This document shows, piece after piece, positions 45,002 to 53,940 of a stretch of 64,000 nucleotides of DNA. The stretch lies in contig PPHI01000052.1 of the NCBI GenBank assembly GCA_002901265.1, positions 1 through 64,000 on the forward strand, written 5' to 3'. Numbering within the stretch: position 1 is the stretch's first letter; each line of letters starts with the position of its first letter. The DNA comes from Rhodopirellula baltica (GTDB taxonomy: Bacteria > Planctomycetota > Planctomycetia > Pirellulales > Pirellulaceae). The notes beneath the pieces were generated by a model. The model had not been told where the DNA came from. It ran no database searches and was given only the letters and a program-made list of their open reading frames with translations. The position numbers and the translations under genes are program-made.

Positions 45002-45208
45002 TTAGTAGCTGTTGCCATTCAATGCAGCGTGAATGGTCTTTTCCATGCAGGTGTCCAGAGCAGTCGTTCCGCGCAAGTTGCGGCGACGTTTTTTGCTCAG
45101 ACCACATGCCAAGTGGCTGGTTCCGCTTTGGCGGTGCATTGCTTTGCCTTTAGCGGTCAACCGAAATCGTTTCTTCGTACCCTTGTGGGTCTTGATCTTA
45201 GTTCCCAT
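45002..45208 (-). CDS. rpmI: Large ribosomal subunit protein bL35
   Basis: The 68-residue basic protein has the bL35 pattern 'MGTKIKTHKGTKKRFRLTAK' and 'HLACGLSKKRRRNLRGT', where K-x-H-K-G-x-x-K-R-F-x-x-T and K-x-x-R-x-L-R are family hallmarks. It leads the rplT-pheS-pheT unit. The gene infC, which commonly precedes rpmI, is not upstream; pyruvate kinase is. Confidence 0.97.
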   Translation of the reverse strand: MGTKIKTHKGTKKRFRLTAKGKAMHRQSGTSHLACGLSKKRRRNLRGTTALDTCMEKTIHAALNGNSY

Positions 45209-45490
45209 CGTTCCATTAGTGGGTGTACAGGAAAATGTGAGCTATTGCTAGCAAACACCGCGAGATTCGCTGTCTCGTGAGGGATCGCGAAGCGTATCAA
45301 CTGTCTCGGCGATTCGGAAGAGGTTCCGCTGTCCAATTGGCAATAAATTCGCCTGCGCAGCGAATTTGATCGGATTTACCAACTGGCGACTCTGCTTTCC
45401 TTGGCTGCCGCCGACGCGGGGACGCACTGAACCGCCCAAAGTGACGGCCCGGACTTTTCTCCTCACAAGGCGATACTGAACGCTGCGAAT

Positions 45491-46942
45491 TCAGAACTTC
45501 ACATCACAGGTGATTTTCACCTGGCGGAGCTGCAACGTGTCGATGATTTGATTGTCAGCTAGCGCATTGGTAATCACCACCAGCCAATCCTCTTCGGTAC
45601 ACCAACCTTTGACCAGCAATTGCCCCAGTGCGTTTTGGATGGTGATTTCGGGGTTCTCGTCAAATTCCATCAGAAACGGCTCGACGCCCCAGGGCAGCAT
45701 CAGTTGATGGAACGTCGACGGGACATCGGTGAAGGCATAGATCGGCACATTCTGCGCCCGCATCGCTCCCAGCACGTATGCCAAAAATCCACTCCGCGTG
45801 AACACGACCACGCCTGACTTGCCAAGCTCTTTGGCGAGTTTGACGCTCGAACGGAGCATCTTCGACTTGGGCGTGTGCAGTTCGATGCGGTCGTTGATGT
45901 GGCCGGCGACGGAGGGCTCGATGCTGTGACAGATATTTTTAAGGACGTCGACCGATTCGAGCGGGTAAGCGCCTGTCGTGGTTTCCCCCGACAGCATGAT
46001 CGCATCAGCCTGCTCGCGGATAGCGTTTGAAACGTCGGAGATTTCTGCGCGGGTCGGCATCGGCGACGTCACCATCGACTCGAGCAGGTGCGTCGCGATG
46101 ATGACCGGCTTACCGTGTGCTTGGCAGGACTGCACCAACTCTGACTGGACGAGCGGCAGCTTGTGGTACTCGATTTCGATACCGAGATCGCCGCGGGCAA
46201 CCATCACGGCGTCGGTTTCCATGATGATTTCATGCATGTTCCGCACACCCGCCTGATCTTCTATTTTGGCGATAATGCGAGCTTTGCATCCAATCGATTT
46301 CAAGTATTCGCGGAGCGTGCGAATGTCAGCGGCTTGCCGTACGAACGACAATGCGACGAAGTCGATCCCGGCTTCGACTCCTGCCTGCAGATCTCGTTCG
46401 TCTTTTTTAGTCAGCGCTGGCAGGTTGATCAGCGTACCGGGCAAATTGATGTGTCGCCGCGATCCCATCGGTCCGGGCGTCTTGACCTCAAGCAGGATCG
46501 TTGACTCGGTTTTCGACAGCACCTCGGTTCGAATCAAACCGCTATCGATCAATACGGTGGTCCCCACGCGAACGTCTTTTGGCAGATCGGGATAGTTGAC
46601 GCTCACCCGGTGAATGCCGTCGTCCTTTTGTTCGAAATCACCGGTGTGCAATTCCAAGTGATCCCCCACGCAGAGGTCGATCGTTTTCTCGACGGGCCCG
46701 GTTCTAACCTCGGGGCCTTTGACGTCCATCATCACGGCAACATGGCGACCGATTTTTTGCGAGACTGCCCGGATTCGCCCAATCGTTTCGGCAACCCATT
46801 CGCCGGTACCGTGCGCCATGTTCAGTCGAACGATATCGACACCGGCTTCGATCAGCTTCGTCAGCTTGTCCTCGGACTCGGTGGCGGGGCCGATCGTTGC
46901 GATGATCTTGGTGTGGCGATAGCCACTCGATGCGTCTTGCAT
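45491..46942 (-). CDS. pyk: Pyruvate kinase
   Basis: The 483-residue protein starts 'MQDASSGYRHTKIIATIGPA' and contains the substrate and metal motifs 'VRLNMAHGTGEW', 'VMMDVKGPEVRTG', 'IIAKIEDQAGVRNMHEI' (catalytic Lys), 'VMVARGDLGIEIEYHKLP' and 'NAIREQADAIMLSGETTTGA'. The C-terminal allosteric domain is complete. In the first motif Ala replaces the common Ser ('NFSHG' type). It converts phosphoenolpyruvate and ADP to pyruvate and ATP in glycolysis. It lies 282 bases upstream of rpmI on the same strand. Confidence 0.97.
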   Translation of the reverse strand: MQDASSGYRHTKIIATIGPATESEDKLTKLIEAGVDIVRLNMAHGTGEWVAETIGRIRAVSQKIGRHVAVMMDVKGPEVRTGPVEKTIDLCVGDHLELHTGDFEQKDDGIHRVSVNYPDLPKDVRVGTTVLIDSGLIRTEVLSKTESTILLEVKTPGPMGSRRHINLPGTLINLPALTKKDERDLQAGVEAGIDFVALSFVRQAADIRTLREYLKSIGCKARIIAKIEDQAGVRNMHEIIMETDAVMVARGDLGIEIEYHKLPLVQSELVQSCQAHGKPVIIATHLLESMVTSPMPTRAEISDVSNAIREQADAIMLSGETTTGAYPLESVDVLKNICHSIEPSVAGHINDRIELHTPKSKMLRSSVKLAKELGKSGVVVFTRSGFLAYVLGAMRAQNVPIYAFTDVPSTFHQLMLPWGVEPFLMEFDENPEITIQNALGQLLVKGWCTEEDWLVVITNALADNQIIDTLQLRQVKITCDVKF

Positions 46943-47157
46943 TGGGGTCCTGCGGAGCGTGCTGAGGGGCCAATCAGGCCAACCACCAATTTCGCGTCTC
47001 CGGGAACAATGGCAAGACGATTGTTCATTAGGTCGTTGATCATTCCACTACCGCTTCAATTGGCGCACCATTTCCTCATTCGGACGTCACACCCCCACGA
47101 AACACTGCCTTTCACCCCCTTGTCGTATCTCGGACATCAAGGCGACCGCATTGCCCC

Positions 47158-48561
47158 CTATCCGGTGACAGGGAACGACGATCGCGTCTGTTGATGCTCG
47201 ACCCGACGTCGCTCGCCCTGCTTAGCACCGGACAGCCCACGCTGATAAACGGTGATAACCAGACCGCTGGTGGTCAGCAAAAAGATCTGGACCATGGGAA
47301 TGATGGTCATGTTGTGAAACATGGCATTCGGAAGGTAGGCCGCCAAGGTTGCGAGACTGAACAACCCCAACTGCCGGGCCTCCAGCGGCAAGCCCCCGTT
47401 GTGGGCGAGCTGCCAACCATAGACCGCTGTCATCCCCAAAATCGCCAGATACAGTCCCAGCCCGATTAGGCCTGAATCGACCAGGAATGCCAAAAACGCA
47501 TTGTGGTGACTGTAAGGGCGCGCCATTTCAAGCGGCAAACCGAGCTCACGAATGCTGTGGTAACTGGTATGACGCTGGAGGTACTGCCCGTATCCATGAC
47601 CGGTCAGCGGCTTGTCTTTGAACATTTCCCATGCAACAGCCGCTAGCAGCGGACGTAGCTCGACGCTTTTGGCTGCGTCTTCAGCTGACAACGCTTTGTC
47701 GCGTTTGAACGACATGATTTGCTCTTTCAGTCCCATCGACATGGCGACGGCCAGCAAGGCGACCGAAGCAATGCCCATCACGCGCATCCACCGAGGGCTG
47801 AAGACAAATCCGACAGCCACCACTGCACCAACAATTCCTAGCCAACAACTGCGTGTCAACGTTGCATAACAGCCCAAAAACAAAATGACTCCGAGCGCCG
47901 CGTACACCGCGCGTGCTTGGCGATCCGCTTTGACAAACAGCGCCGAAACCGAAGCCATTGCGATCGCGATGATTAACCCATTGCCCGCCGGGTTCAACAA
48001 AGGGCCACGACCACGGCCTAAAAACATCCAGACCTTCGGATCCAAGGTGTGCTTTGGATAGACAAGCGAATGAAAGCCTTTGACTTCACAAACTGCGGTC
48101 ACCGATAGGTACAAACCCAGCACAATGATTCCCCGCATCAGCAGCTTGAAATCGGCTGACGAAAACGGGGTGATGCGGGCAAGTCCATAAACGATGGCGG
48201 GCACCAAGATATAAAACAGCCACCGCGCGGTCGGGTCGACAATTGTTTCGGCGATGTTGTATCCGCGACTGCTCCAGTAGATATAAACGACCAGAGCGGC
48301 AACACAGACGTCGACACGGTTTAGCGAAGGCAACGTGATCGCGCCCGTCCACCAATGGAACGCCGCCACGCCGATCGTAATCGCGAGCAACAGCCGATCG
48401 AGACTGATCTGGATCGGCCCGTCGAATGCGAAAAATGGAGGCCCGAAAATCGTTCCGACCCACAGCAGACCCAGGAGCATGTGAACCATCTGCACGTATC
48501 TGGCTAGCGGGATGCACCAGACGGCAAAGGCAAACGCGAATAGAAGAGCCAGGAACGACAT
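47158..48561 (-). CDS. O-antigen ligase/polymerase family membrane protein
   Basis: The 467-residue protein has about 11-12 membrane helices. The Wzy_C-type motif is visible in 'MARPYSHHNAFLAFLVDSGL' (H-N-x-x-L-x-x-x-x-x-x-G) near residue 340-360, preceded by the periplasmic-loop motif 'KPLTGHGYGQYLQRHTSYHS'. Such proteins ligate or polymerise glycans on the outer face of the inner membrane. There are no other glycan genes beside it, so the substrate is unknown. The last 30 residues are hydrophilic. Confidence 0.85.
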   Translation of the reverse strand: MSFLALLFAFAFAVWCIPLARYVQMVHMLLGLLWVGTIFGPPFFAFDGPIQISLDRLLLAITIGVAAFHWWTGAITLPSLNRVDVCVAALVVYIYWSSRGYNIAETIVDPTARWLFYILVPAIVYGLARITPFSSADFKLLMRGIIVLGLYLSVTAVCEVKGFHSLVYPKHTLDPKVWMFLGRGRGPLLNPAGNGLIIAIAMASVSALFVKADRQARAVYAALGVILFLGCYATLTRSCWLGIVGAVVAVGFVFSPRWMRVMGIASVALLAVAMSMGLKEQIMSFKRDKALSAEDAAKSVELRPLLAAVAWEMFKDKPLTGHGYGQYLQRHTSYHSIRELGLPLEMARPYSHHNAFLAFLVDSGLIGLGLYLAILGMTAVYGWQLAHNGGLPLEARQLGLFSLATLAAYLPNAMFHNMTIIPMVQIFLLTTSGLVITVYQRGLSGAKQGERRRVEHQQTRSSFPVTG

Positions 48562-48776
48562 AAGAAGCTTCGCTCGCCCCTTTCAATGAGGGCGATGCGA
48601 TCTGGGGGCACGATCGAATGAACAACAGTTGTCGTGCAAACATAGGTGCCAAAGAGTGTGGCGTTGTGATCCGCCGCTACGGATCAACCAACCTTTAATC
48701 GCCACAATCGTCTTGTCCGGCGTGACCGACACGGCCGGAACCCTGTCATCACCCCAGAATCGATCTCGCCACCCAA

Positions 48777-49538
48777 CTATTCGGCGGCGATCATTCGAAA
48801 CACATCATCCAAGCGGCGGCGGATCAGATCCGACCACAATCGATAGCCGGCCTCGTTAAGGTGTAATTGATCGTTGACGAACAATTCGGTGCGTGGCTTG
48901 GTATCGCTATGCAAGAAATTGCCAGCCGTTTCGATGAAGTACGTGTTGGGTGTGGTCAAAGCAATTTCACGCAGCCGTTCGTTGACCTTGCGAACTTTGT
49001 CCCAGATTCCGAAACGACTTTGCGTCGGCGTGATCTCGATCAAAAAGAACGGAGCGTCTGGTCGATGCTGATGAGCGACATCGACAATGTGACGGGTCAT
49101 TTGCTCGATCAATTCAGGGCTGTGACTGTCAGGACCGGCAGTGATCCCATTGCCGACGAACATCACGACCGCGCGATACTGATGTGGCGTAATCACTCGT
49201 TCGGCATAGACCGCCATGTCCGTAAACTTCGCGCCGCCATACCCCCGCCGGATCGTCCTATACGGCGACATATCGCGCTGCATCGTTTCCCAACGCCGAA
49301 TGCTGCTGCTCCCGATAAACAGAATCGCCTCGTCCGACGGCTCCAATTCGTCGTTCAGCGAATCAAATGCCGCGATGTCTTTTTCCCATCGTTGCGTTGC
49401 CTCCTGCACGTGTGGCGTGATCACAGGAGAATCCGCACCGCTTGGCCTCGCATCATCCTGTGCCGACGCTGCCACGCCGCAAGAAACCAAAACCAACACC
49501 GCAAACCGCACCACAACCAAACGAAACTGCCGAGCCAT
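48777..49538 (-). CDS. Exported SGNH/GDSL-type hydrolase
   Basis: ATG 49538 gives a clean signal peptide ('MARQFRLVVVRFAVLVLVSC', cut near Ala-Ser-Ala); the frame is open ten codons further up. The 253 residues carry the SGNH blocks: block I 'ILFIGSSSIRRWETM' (nucleophilic Ser), block II-like 'RRGYGGAKFTD' (Gly), block III 'VVMFVGNGITAG' (Asn) and block V 'NDQLHLNEAGYRLW' (Asp, His). It is probably a carbohydrate or lipid esterase in the periplasm. No genes of an obvious pathway flank it. Confidence 0.9.
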   Translation of the reverse strand: MARQFRLVVVRFAVLVLVSCGVAASAQDDARPSGADSPVITPHVQEATQRWEKDIAAFDSLNDELEPSDEAILFIGSSSIRRWETMQRDMSPYRTIRRGYGGAKFTDMAVYAERVITPHQYRAVVMFVGNGITAGPDSHSPELIEQMTRHIVDVAHQHRPDAPFFLIEITPTQSRFGIWDKVRKVNERLREIALTTPNTYFIETAGNFLHSDTKPRTELFVNDQLHLNEAGYRLWSDLIRRRLDDVFRMIAAE

Positions 49539-49588
49539 CACCACGTTCACCTCCAAGGTCAATTCCAAAGTCCAACCAATCTACCCAA

Positions 49589-49650
49589 CCCCACAAAAAG
49601 GTGTCAGGTACCTTTTTGGGGCTCTGGGAAGTTTGCCTCTGTGGGCACAC
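49589..49650. repeat. Dispersed repeat, copy 2, with hairpin
   Basis: The core GTGTCAGGTACCTTTT (49601-49616) is identical to the copy at 128-143. Here the flanks also form an imperfect hairpin: CCCC-AC-AAAAAGGT at 49589-49602 pairs with ACCTTTTTGGGG at 49610-49621 around a 7-base loop. It lies in the 259-base spacer between the SGNH hydrolase gene and the small ORF at 49828. No transposase gene is linked, so it may be a solo element or MITE-like remnant. Confidence 0.65.
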
Positions 49651-49827
49651 GAAACACTGGGGGTGCGCGGACTTCATTCTTGTGCTAAGAACTCTTAGGT
49701 CCGCCGATCCGTGCTGAAATCGCCTTTACGGATCGTACGACCTCGCGCGATCGATCCGATCGTGATAATCCATGGCTTTTGCAACGCTGATCTCACTCCC
49801 TTGATTTGCCTTTCCAAAGGACGCTTG

Positions 49828-50034
49828 ATGTTTCGAAGTCTTGATTTTACACAGATTTCAACCCTGCTAACCGGCATCGGAGCAGGCGTCATTCTGGGAG
49901 GCCTCGGCTGCAGCTGGATGACCTCCAGCCCCGCGTCGGGCGTCGTCACCTGCACCGGCTGTATCGCGATCATCGTCGGCAGATGCTTGTCGACCGTTGA
50001 TCCCGGTCTCGCAGAAAGCTCCGAGGCGAATTAG
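49828..50034 (+). CDS. Small membrane protein with a double-glycine motif
   Basis: ATG 49828 follows AAAGGA at a spacing of six bases, supporting a real 68-residue gene. The sequence has two hydrophobic stretches, 'ISTLLTGIGAGVILGGLG' and 'VVTCTGCIAIIVGRCL', with Gly-Gly at residues 25-26 and four Cys after it. It is either a two-helix membrane protein or, less likely, a precursor peptide cleaved after Gly-Gly, given that a C39-like peptidase gene starts 122 bases downstream. I do not recognise the family. Confidence 0.5.
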   Translation: MFRSLDFTQISTLLTGIGAGVILGGLGCSWMTSSPASGVVTCTGCIAIIVGRCLSTVDPGLAESSEAN

Positions 50035-50156
50035 CGTCTCGCGAGTCGTCGAGGCGCGTGTATTTTTCTGCCGATACATCGGCTGCCCGGAACACCAGTT
50101 GCAGTGTGGTAACAATGATTGTGCCCGACGTCGACGCTACTTGATGAGCCAACTGG

Positions 50157-51029
50157 ATGCTAGGATCGGATCTGCTAACCGCCATCGTCACCATGTCTTT
50201 CGCATGTTTGGTGCTGGGAGTATTGGCGGCAACGCTTTCGTCGCGAACGAAGGGACAGATCCCGATGTTGGGCATCGCGCTATCGAGCTTGGCGATGATC
50301 TATTTCCTGTTCTATGGGGCGGGTCAGCTTCTGTGGGCAAAGTTCGTTCCGCACTCCGCGGCGATCATCTACACGAACGTCGCTTGCCTTTTCGCAGCGG
50401 TCGCCGCGGGCTGCGCATGGCAGTTGCCTGACACGCCACGCTGGCGCCGCGTGCTTTTCGCGAGCCTGCTTGCGGCAAGCTCGTTCGCCATCATTTTATG
50501 GCCAATGCTTTCGATCGCGATTCGACCGCCCGAGCCTGGTCATAACTACTGGAAAGATGGCGTCGCGATGCAAACCTCCTGGGCCAATTGCAGCCCTGCC
50601 GCCGCGGCCACACTTCTGAACGCCGAAGGCATCGCCGTTTCGGAAGCCGACATGGTGCCGCTTTGCTTGACCGATTCCGACGGAACACCAACGCTTGGCC
50701 TGTACCGCGGGATCAAATTGGTTGCGGAAGCGAACGGACGTCGCGCCGAAGTCATCGATGCGACGCTACAACAGTTACTCGATGAAAACGCATGGCCGGC
50801 GCTGCTTGCCGTTGAACTGCCGTACGGCACAGAGGACCGACGGTACGCTGATCAATGGGGCTGGATTCCGGGAATGGGGCACAGCGTCGTCGTACTTGGC
50901 CGCGCACCGGGTGGCGGTTCATCGTTGGTGATTGGCGACCCGTCGCGTGGAATCGAGCTTTGGGGCGAGGACGACCTACGTGTCTTGTGGCACGGCAACG
51001 GGATTCGTCTCAGTCATTCCAACGAGTGA
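50157..51029 (+). CDS. Membrane-anchored C39-like cysteine peptidase
   Basis: The 290 residues start with four membrane helices (about 5-27, 35-55, 64-90 and 98-122), followed by a papain-like C39 domain: 'TSWANCSPAAAATLLNAEGI' with Cys 145, 'GMGHSVVVLGRAPGG' with His 242 and 'LVIGDPSRGIELW' with Asp 261. The catalytic triad is complete. C39 domains are normally the N-terminal part of bacteriocin ABC exporters; here there is no ATPase or exporter, and the domain follows membrane helices, so it probably faces the periplasm. A small double-glycine protein is encoded just upstream. Confidence 0.8.
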   Translation: MLGSDLLTAIVTMSFACLVLGVLAATLSSRTKGQIPMLGIALSSLAMIYFLFYGAGQLLWAKFVPHSAAIIYTNVACLFAAVAAGCAWQLPDTPRWRRVLFASLLAASSFAIILWPMLSIAIRPPEPGHNYWKDGVAMQTSWANCSPAAAATLLNAEGIAVSEADMVPLCLTDSDGTPTLGLYRGIKLVAEANGRRAEVIDATLQQLLDENAWPALLAVELPYGTEDRRYADQWGWIPGMGHSVVVLGRAPGGGSSLVIGDPSRGIELWGEDDLRVLWHGNGIRLSHSNE

Positions 51030-51036
51030 TCTCACG

Positions 51037-52212
51037 CTACGCTTGCGGCGACCAGCCTGGTCGAGGCGCGTCATGAATCGTTGGTGGATCGGCACCGGTG
51101 ATCATATCAATACGATCACGCACTTCATTCACCGCTTCGCTGTCGGTAAGCGGCTCCAGTGACACCCGAAAACAAATCGTCTGTTCGGGAGCAATCGCCA
51201 GCACTCGGTCCTGTTCTGCTTCAAAGGAATGATGATTGGGATAGTTCGTTGCCGGTTCCAATCCTGTCACGTAACCATCGGCAACATCGGCGGTATTTTT
51301 CCAGACGATGAAGCGTGGTAGCGTTCGCGTGGAACTGGTGACGGCCAGGCCACGATCAGCCGCAGCGTTGTGAAGCATGACCGTGGTTTGATCGAGATCA
51401 TCGCTTCGCAATTTGGCAAAGTAGACTCGTTCGGCATAGTCGGATTGCGGCGCGTCATATTCGTCCCAGCGGTCGATTTCGCTGGCCGAGAGTTGATCCT
51501 TGGGTGCCAACTCGTCGATCGGCATCACAACCCGTGACCCCTCTTCGAGCACTGGACTGCCGACATTGATGTGGTAAAGCATCTGCATCGCGGCAGGTTT
51601 AGAACCGTCGTTGGTGACGTCATCCAAGATATCCACTTTGGCACTGCCGGCGTGCACGCGAAGACGACTGACTAAGCGCAGGTTTGGAAAGAACAGCCGG
51701 CTTTCGCGGATCTCTCCGATCAATTCCAAGCGGCCTGCGACCTCGTCATATTCGATCACCAACCCATCGGCCGGAAGATTTCCGACTCGGCCGTGCAGCG
51801 GATAGACAAGTTTCCCTGTGTCGTCGTGTTCGGGCGCACCGTTGCTGTTCAGACCACAGCGCGTCAACAGTTCGTCAAACCCTTCGAGCCAACCGAGACC
51901 ACTGGGATCAAACGTCGGCACAAGCGACGGATGCACGGGGCCATCGACCGGGGAATCCCAACCATAACGGGTGTCACGCGAATCGATTTTCCAAATCGCC
52001 ATTCCGCGTGTTGGCAGAACGTCCATCACGATCGCACCGGTATCGATCCGAACAATTTCGACGCCATCGGATCGCCCACCGACGAAACGACCGTGCTTGG
52101 TCGTGATCGTGCCGTCGGAGGATTCGACCGACACGGCCAGTGGAGAATTCTCGTACCAAAGGATGCTTTGCGTTCGGTCGTCGATCGCACGAAGCGTTCG
52201 CGTTTTCACCAT
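51037..52212 (-). CDS. DUF4432 aldose-epimerase-like protein
   Basis: The 391-residue protein has the beta-sandwich pattern of galactose-mutarotase-like enzymes: 'IVMDVLPTRGMAIWKIDSRD', 'FDELLTRCGLNSNGAPEHDD', 'YPLHGRVGNLPADGLVIEYD', 'MLYHINVGSPVLEEGSRVVM' and 'VTGLEPATNYPNHHSFEAEQ'. These are DUF4432 hallmarks, with His residues at positions expected for sugar binding. It probably interconverts anomers or binds a sugar. It is divergent from the sugar-utilisation operon that starts at 52,630 and may share its regulation. Confidence 0.85.
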   Translation of the reverse strand: MVKTRTLRAIDDRTQSILWYENSPLAVSVESSDGTITTKHGRFVGGRSDGVEIVRIDTGAIVMDVLPTRGMAIWKIDSRDTRYGWDSPVDGPVHPSLVPTFDPSGLGWLEGFDELLTRCGLNSNGAPEHDDTGKLVYPLHGRVGNLPADGLVIEYDEVAGRLELIGEIRESRLFFPNLRLVSRLRVHAGSAKVDILDDVTNDGSKPAAMQMLYHINVGSPVLEEGSRVVMPIDELAPKDQLSASEIDRWDEYDAPQSDYAERVYFAKLRSDDLDQTTVMLHNAAADRGLAVTSSTRTLPRFIVWKNTADVADGYVTGLEPATNYPNHHSFEAEQDRVLAIAPEQTICFRVSLEPLTDSEAVNEVRDRIDMITGADPPTIHDAPRPGWSPQA

Positions 52213-52629
52213 TGCGTCAGTGTCTCGTCAGTGATTGATAAGCTCGAAAGCGGCGGCAGATCTTTGCAGATCATTCAATCAGTGTCGATGATCTGGATAG
52301 ATCCAACCAGGGGCCAGTTCATGGCCTGTGATAGCGGTGAGACAATTCTGTCACACATGATCCGGTTAAGTGAGATGGCAGCGTTGTACGTGTTGTGCTG
52401 CGACAAGTCGTCATCGAATCGATGCTCCGATCGACGAACGGGAAAGATCGAGCACGATTTTTCGCCGCAGAGGGCGTCAATCACCCGCTTTCTTGCCCCC
52501 CTTGCTACCCCTGCAATCTTGTTTCCGGCGCGCACAGTCCATACAACATGCGGGCAGACTTGCCGCCGCAAACATGCGATAATTGGCGCCCGCATTTCCC
52601 TCCACCATCCCCCCAGTTAGTCAGCTTCT
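52213..52629. promoter_or_regulatory. Divergent regulatory region of the sugar genes
   Basis: This 417-base spacer lies between the DUF4432 gene (minus) and the cupin gene (plus). No convincing protein is encoded. An 18-bp quasi-palindrome, GTGAGACAATTCTGTCAC (52337-52354; 14 of 18 positions symmetrical), is a candidate operator. No regulator gene is linked. Confidence 0.35.
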
Positions 52630-53880
52630 ATGACGCAAGTAAAACTCGATGACGGTCTGATCAAAGGCGATTCGGTAGCATCCATCTTGGACTCCGCGAT
52701 GGATGCCGGTGGCGGTTTGCTTCGACTGACCCCGACGTGGGTCCCACGTTCGTTTTTGCACCCGGGACGCCGGATCAAATTGCATCCCAACGATTACTAC
52801 CGATTCGGTGCCGATCGGGGCGGGATTGATGAGCGATGGTTTGGCAGCACGACGGACGCTGCGAACGACGGACGTGTCTGGCACGAAGGGCAAAGCTTCT
52901 GCTTGTTCGAAGGCAAGAAATTCATGCTAAAAGACGCCGTCGCCGAACGTGGCAATGACGTCGTCGGTGAAGCCATCTTCAGCAAGTACGACCGCTGGCC
53001 CGTTTACAGCAAGTTCTTTGACAACATGGGCCCCATCCCGCACCACATGCACCAAACGTATGAGGACGCGGCGCTGGTCGGACAAGAAGGCAAACCGGAA
53101 AGCTATTACTTTCCGCCGCAGCTGAATAACGTCGACAACAACTTTGCCTACACCTTCATGGGCCTCGAACCGGGAACCCAACCCGAAGACGTCCGTCGCT
53201 GCCTGGAAAACTGGAACGCGGGCGACAACGGCATCTTGGACCTAAGCCGTGCGTATCGCCTCAAACGTGGAACCGGATGGTTGATTCCTCCAGGTGTCTT
53301 GCACGCGCCAGGTTCTTTGTGCACGTACGAACCCCAGTGGGGCAGCGACGTGTTCGGCATGTACCAATCGATCGTCGAAGGCCGCTATGTCCCCTGGGAC
53401 TTGTTGGTCAAAGACATGCCCGAGGAAAAACACCAGGACCTGGACTTCATCGTCGGCCAGCTGGACTGGGACAAGAACGTCGACACGCACTTCAAAGAAA
53501 GCAACTACCTGGAACCGATCGTCGACGAAAACCGCAGCGGCGATGGGTACGAGGATAAGTGGATCGTTTATGGCACCGTCGACGGCGTGCAGCGTTTCAG
53601 CGCAAAAGAACTGACCTTGCAACCCGGTGCCAAGTGCACGCTGCAAGATCCAGGTGCGAGCAGCTGGATCACCGTTCAAGGCCGCGGTCGCATGGGCGCT
53701 CTCGATTTGCAAACGCCCGCGATGATTCACTTTGGCGAAAACACCACCGACGAGGTGTTTATCTCGCACGTCGCGGCGACCGGCGGAGTCGAAATTGAAA
53801 ACCTCGGCAGCGAGCCGTTGGTCGGGCTGCGTTACTTCGGCCCAGACACGCACGATAACCTGCCCAAAGGTGGGACCTAA
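52630..53880 (+). CDS. Cupin-fold sugar isomerase-like protein (phosphomannose-isomerase-like)
   Basis: The 416-residue protein has the metal-site pattern of type I phosphomannose isomerase-like cupins: 'GPIPHHMHQTYEDAALVGQ' (His-x-His and Glu) and 'GWLIPPGVLHAPGSLCTYEP' (P-P-G-x-x-H). A second cupin-like half follows (about 310-410, 'FSAKELTLQPGAKCTLQDPG'). It probably isomerises or binds a sugar at a metal centre. It opens a three-gene plus-strand operon with a TIM-barrel isomerase/epimerase and a Gfo/Idh/MocA dehydrogenase, separated by about 60 bases each. Confidence 0.75.
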   Translation: MTQVKLDDGLIKGDSVASILDSAMDAGGGLLRLTPTWVPRSFLHPGRRIKLHPNDYYRFGADRGGIDERWFGSTTDAANDGRVWHEGQSFCLFEGKKFMLKDAVAERGNDVVGEAIFSKYDRWPVYSKFFDNMGPIPHHMHQTYEDAALVGQEGKPESYYFPPQLNNVDNNFAYTFMGLEPGTQPEDVRRCLENWNAGDNGILDLSRAYRLKRGTGWLIPPGVLHAPGSLCTYEPQWGSDVFGMYQSIVEGRYVPWDLLVKDMPEEKHQDLDFIVGQLDWDKNVDTHFKESNYLEPIVDENRSGDGYEDKWIVYGTVDGVQRFSAKELTLQPGAKCTLQDPGASSWITVQGRGRMGALDLQTPAMIHFGENTTDEVFISHVAATGGVEIENLGSEPLVGLRYFGPDTHDNLPKGGT

Positions 53881-53940
53881 TCAACGCCGCGCTGGCACTG
53901 ACGTTTTCTTAAACTCGAAATTCTTACGCGATAGATAACG

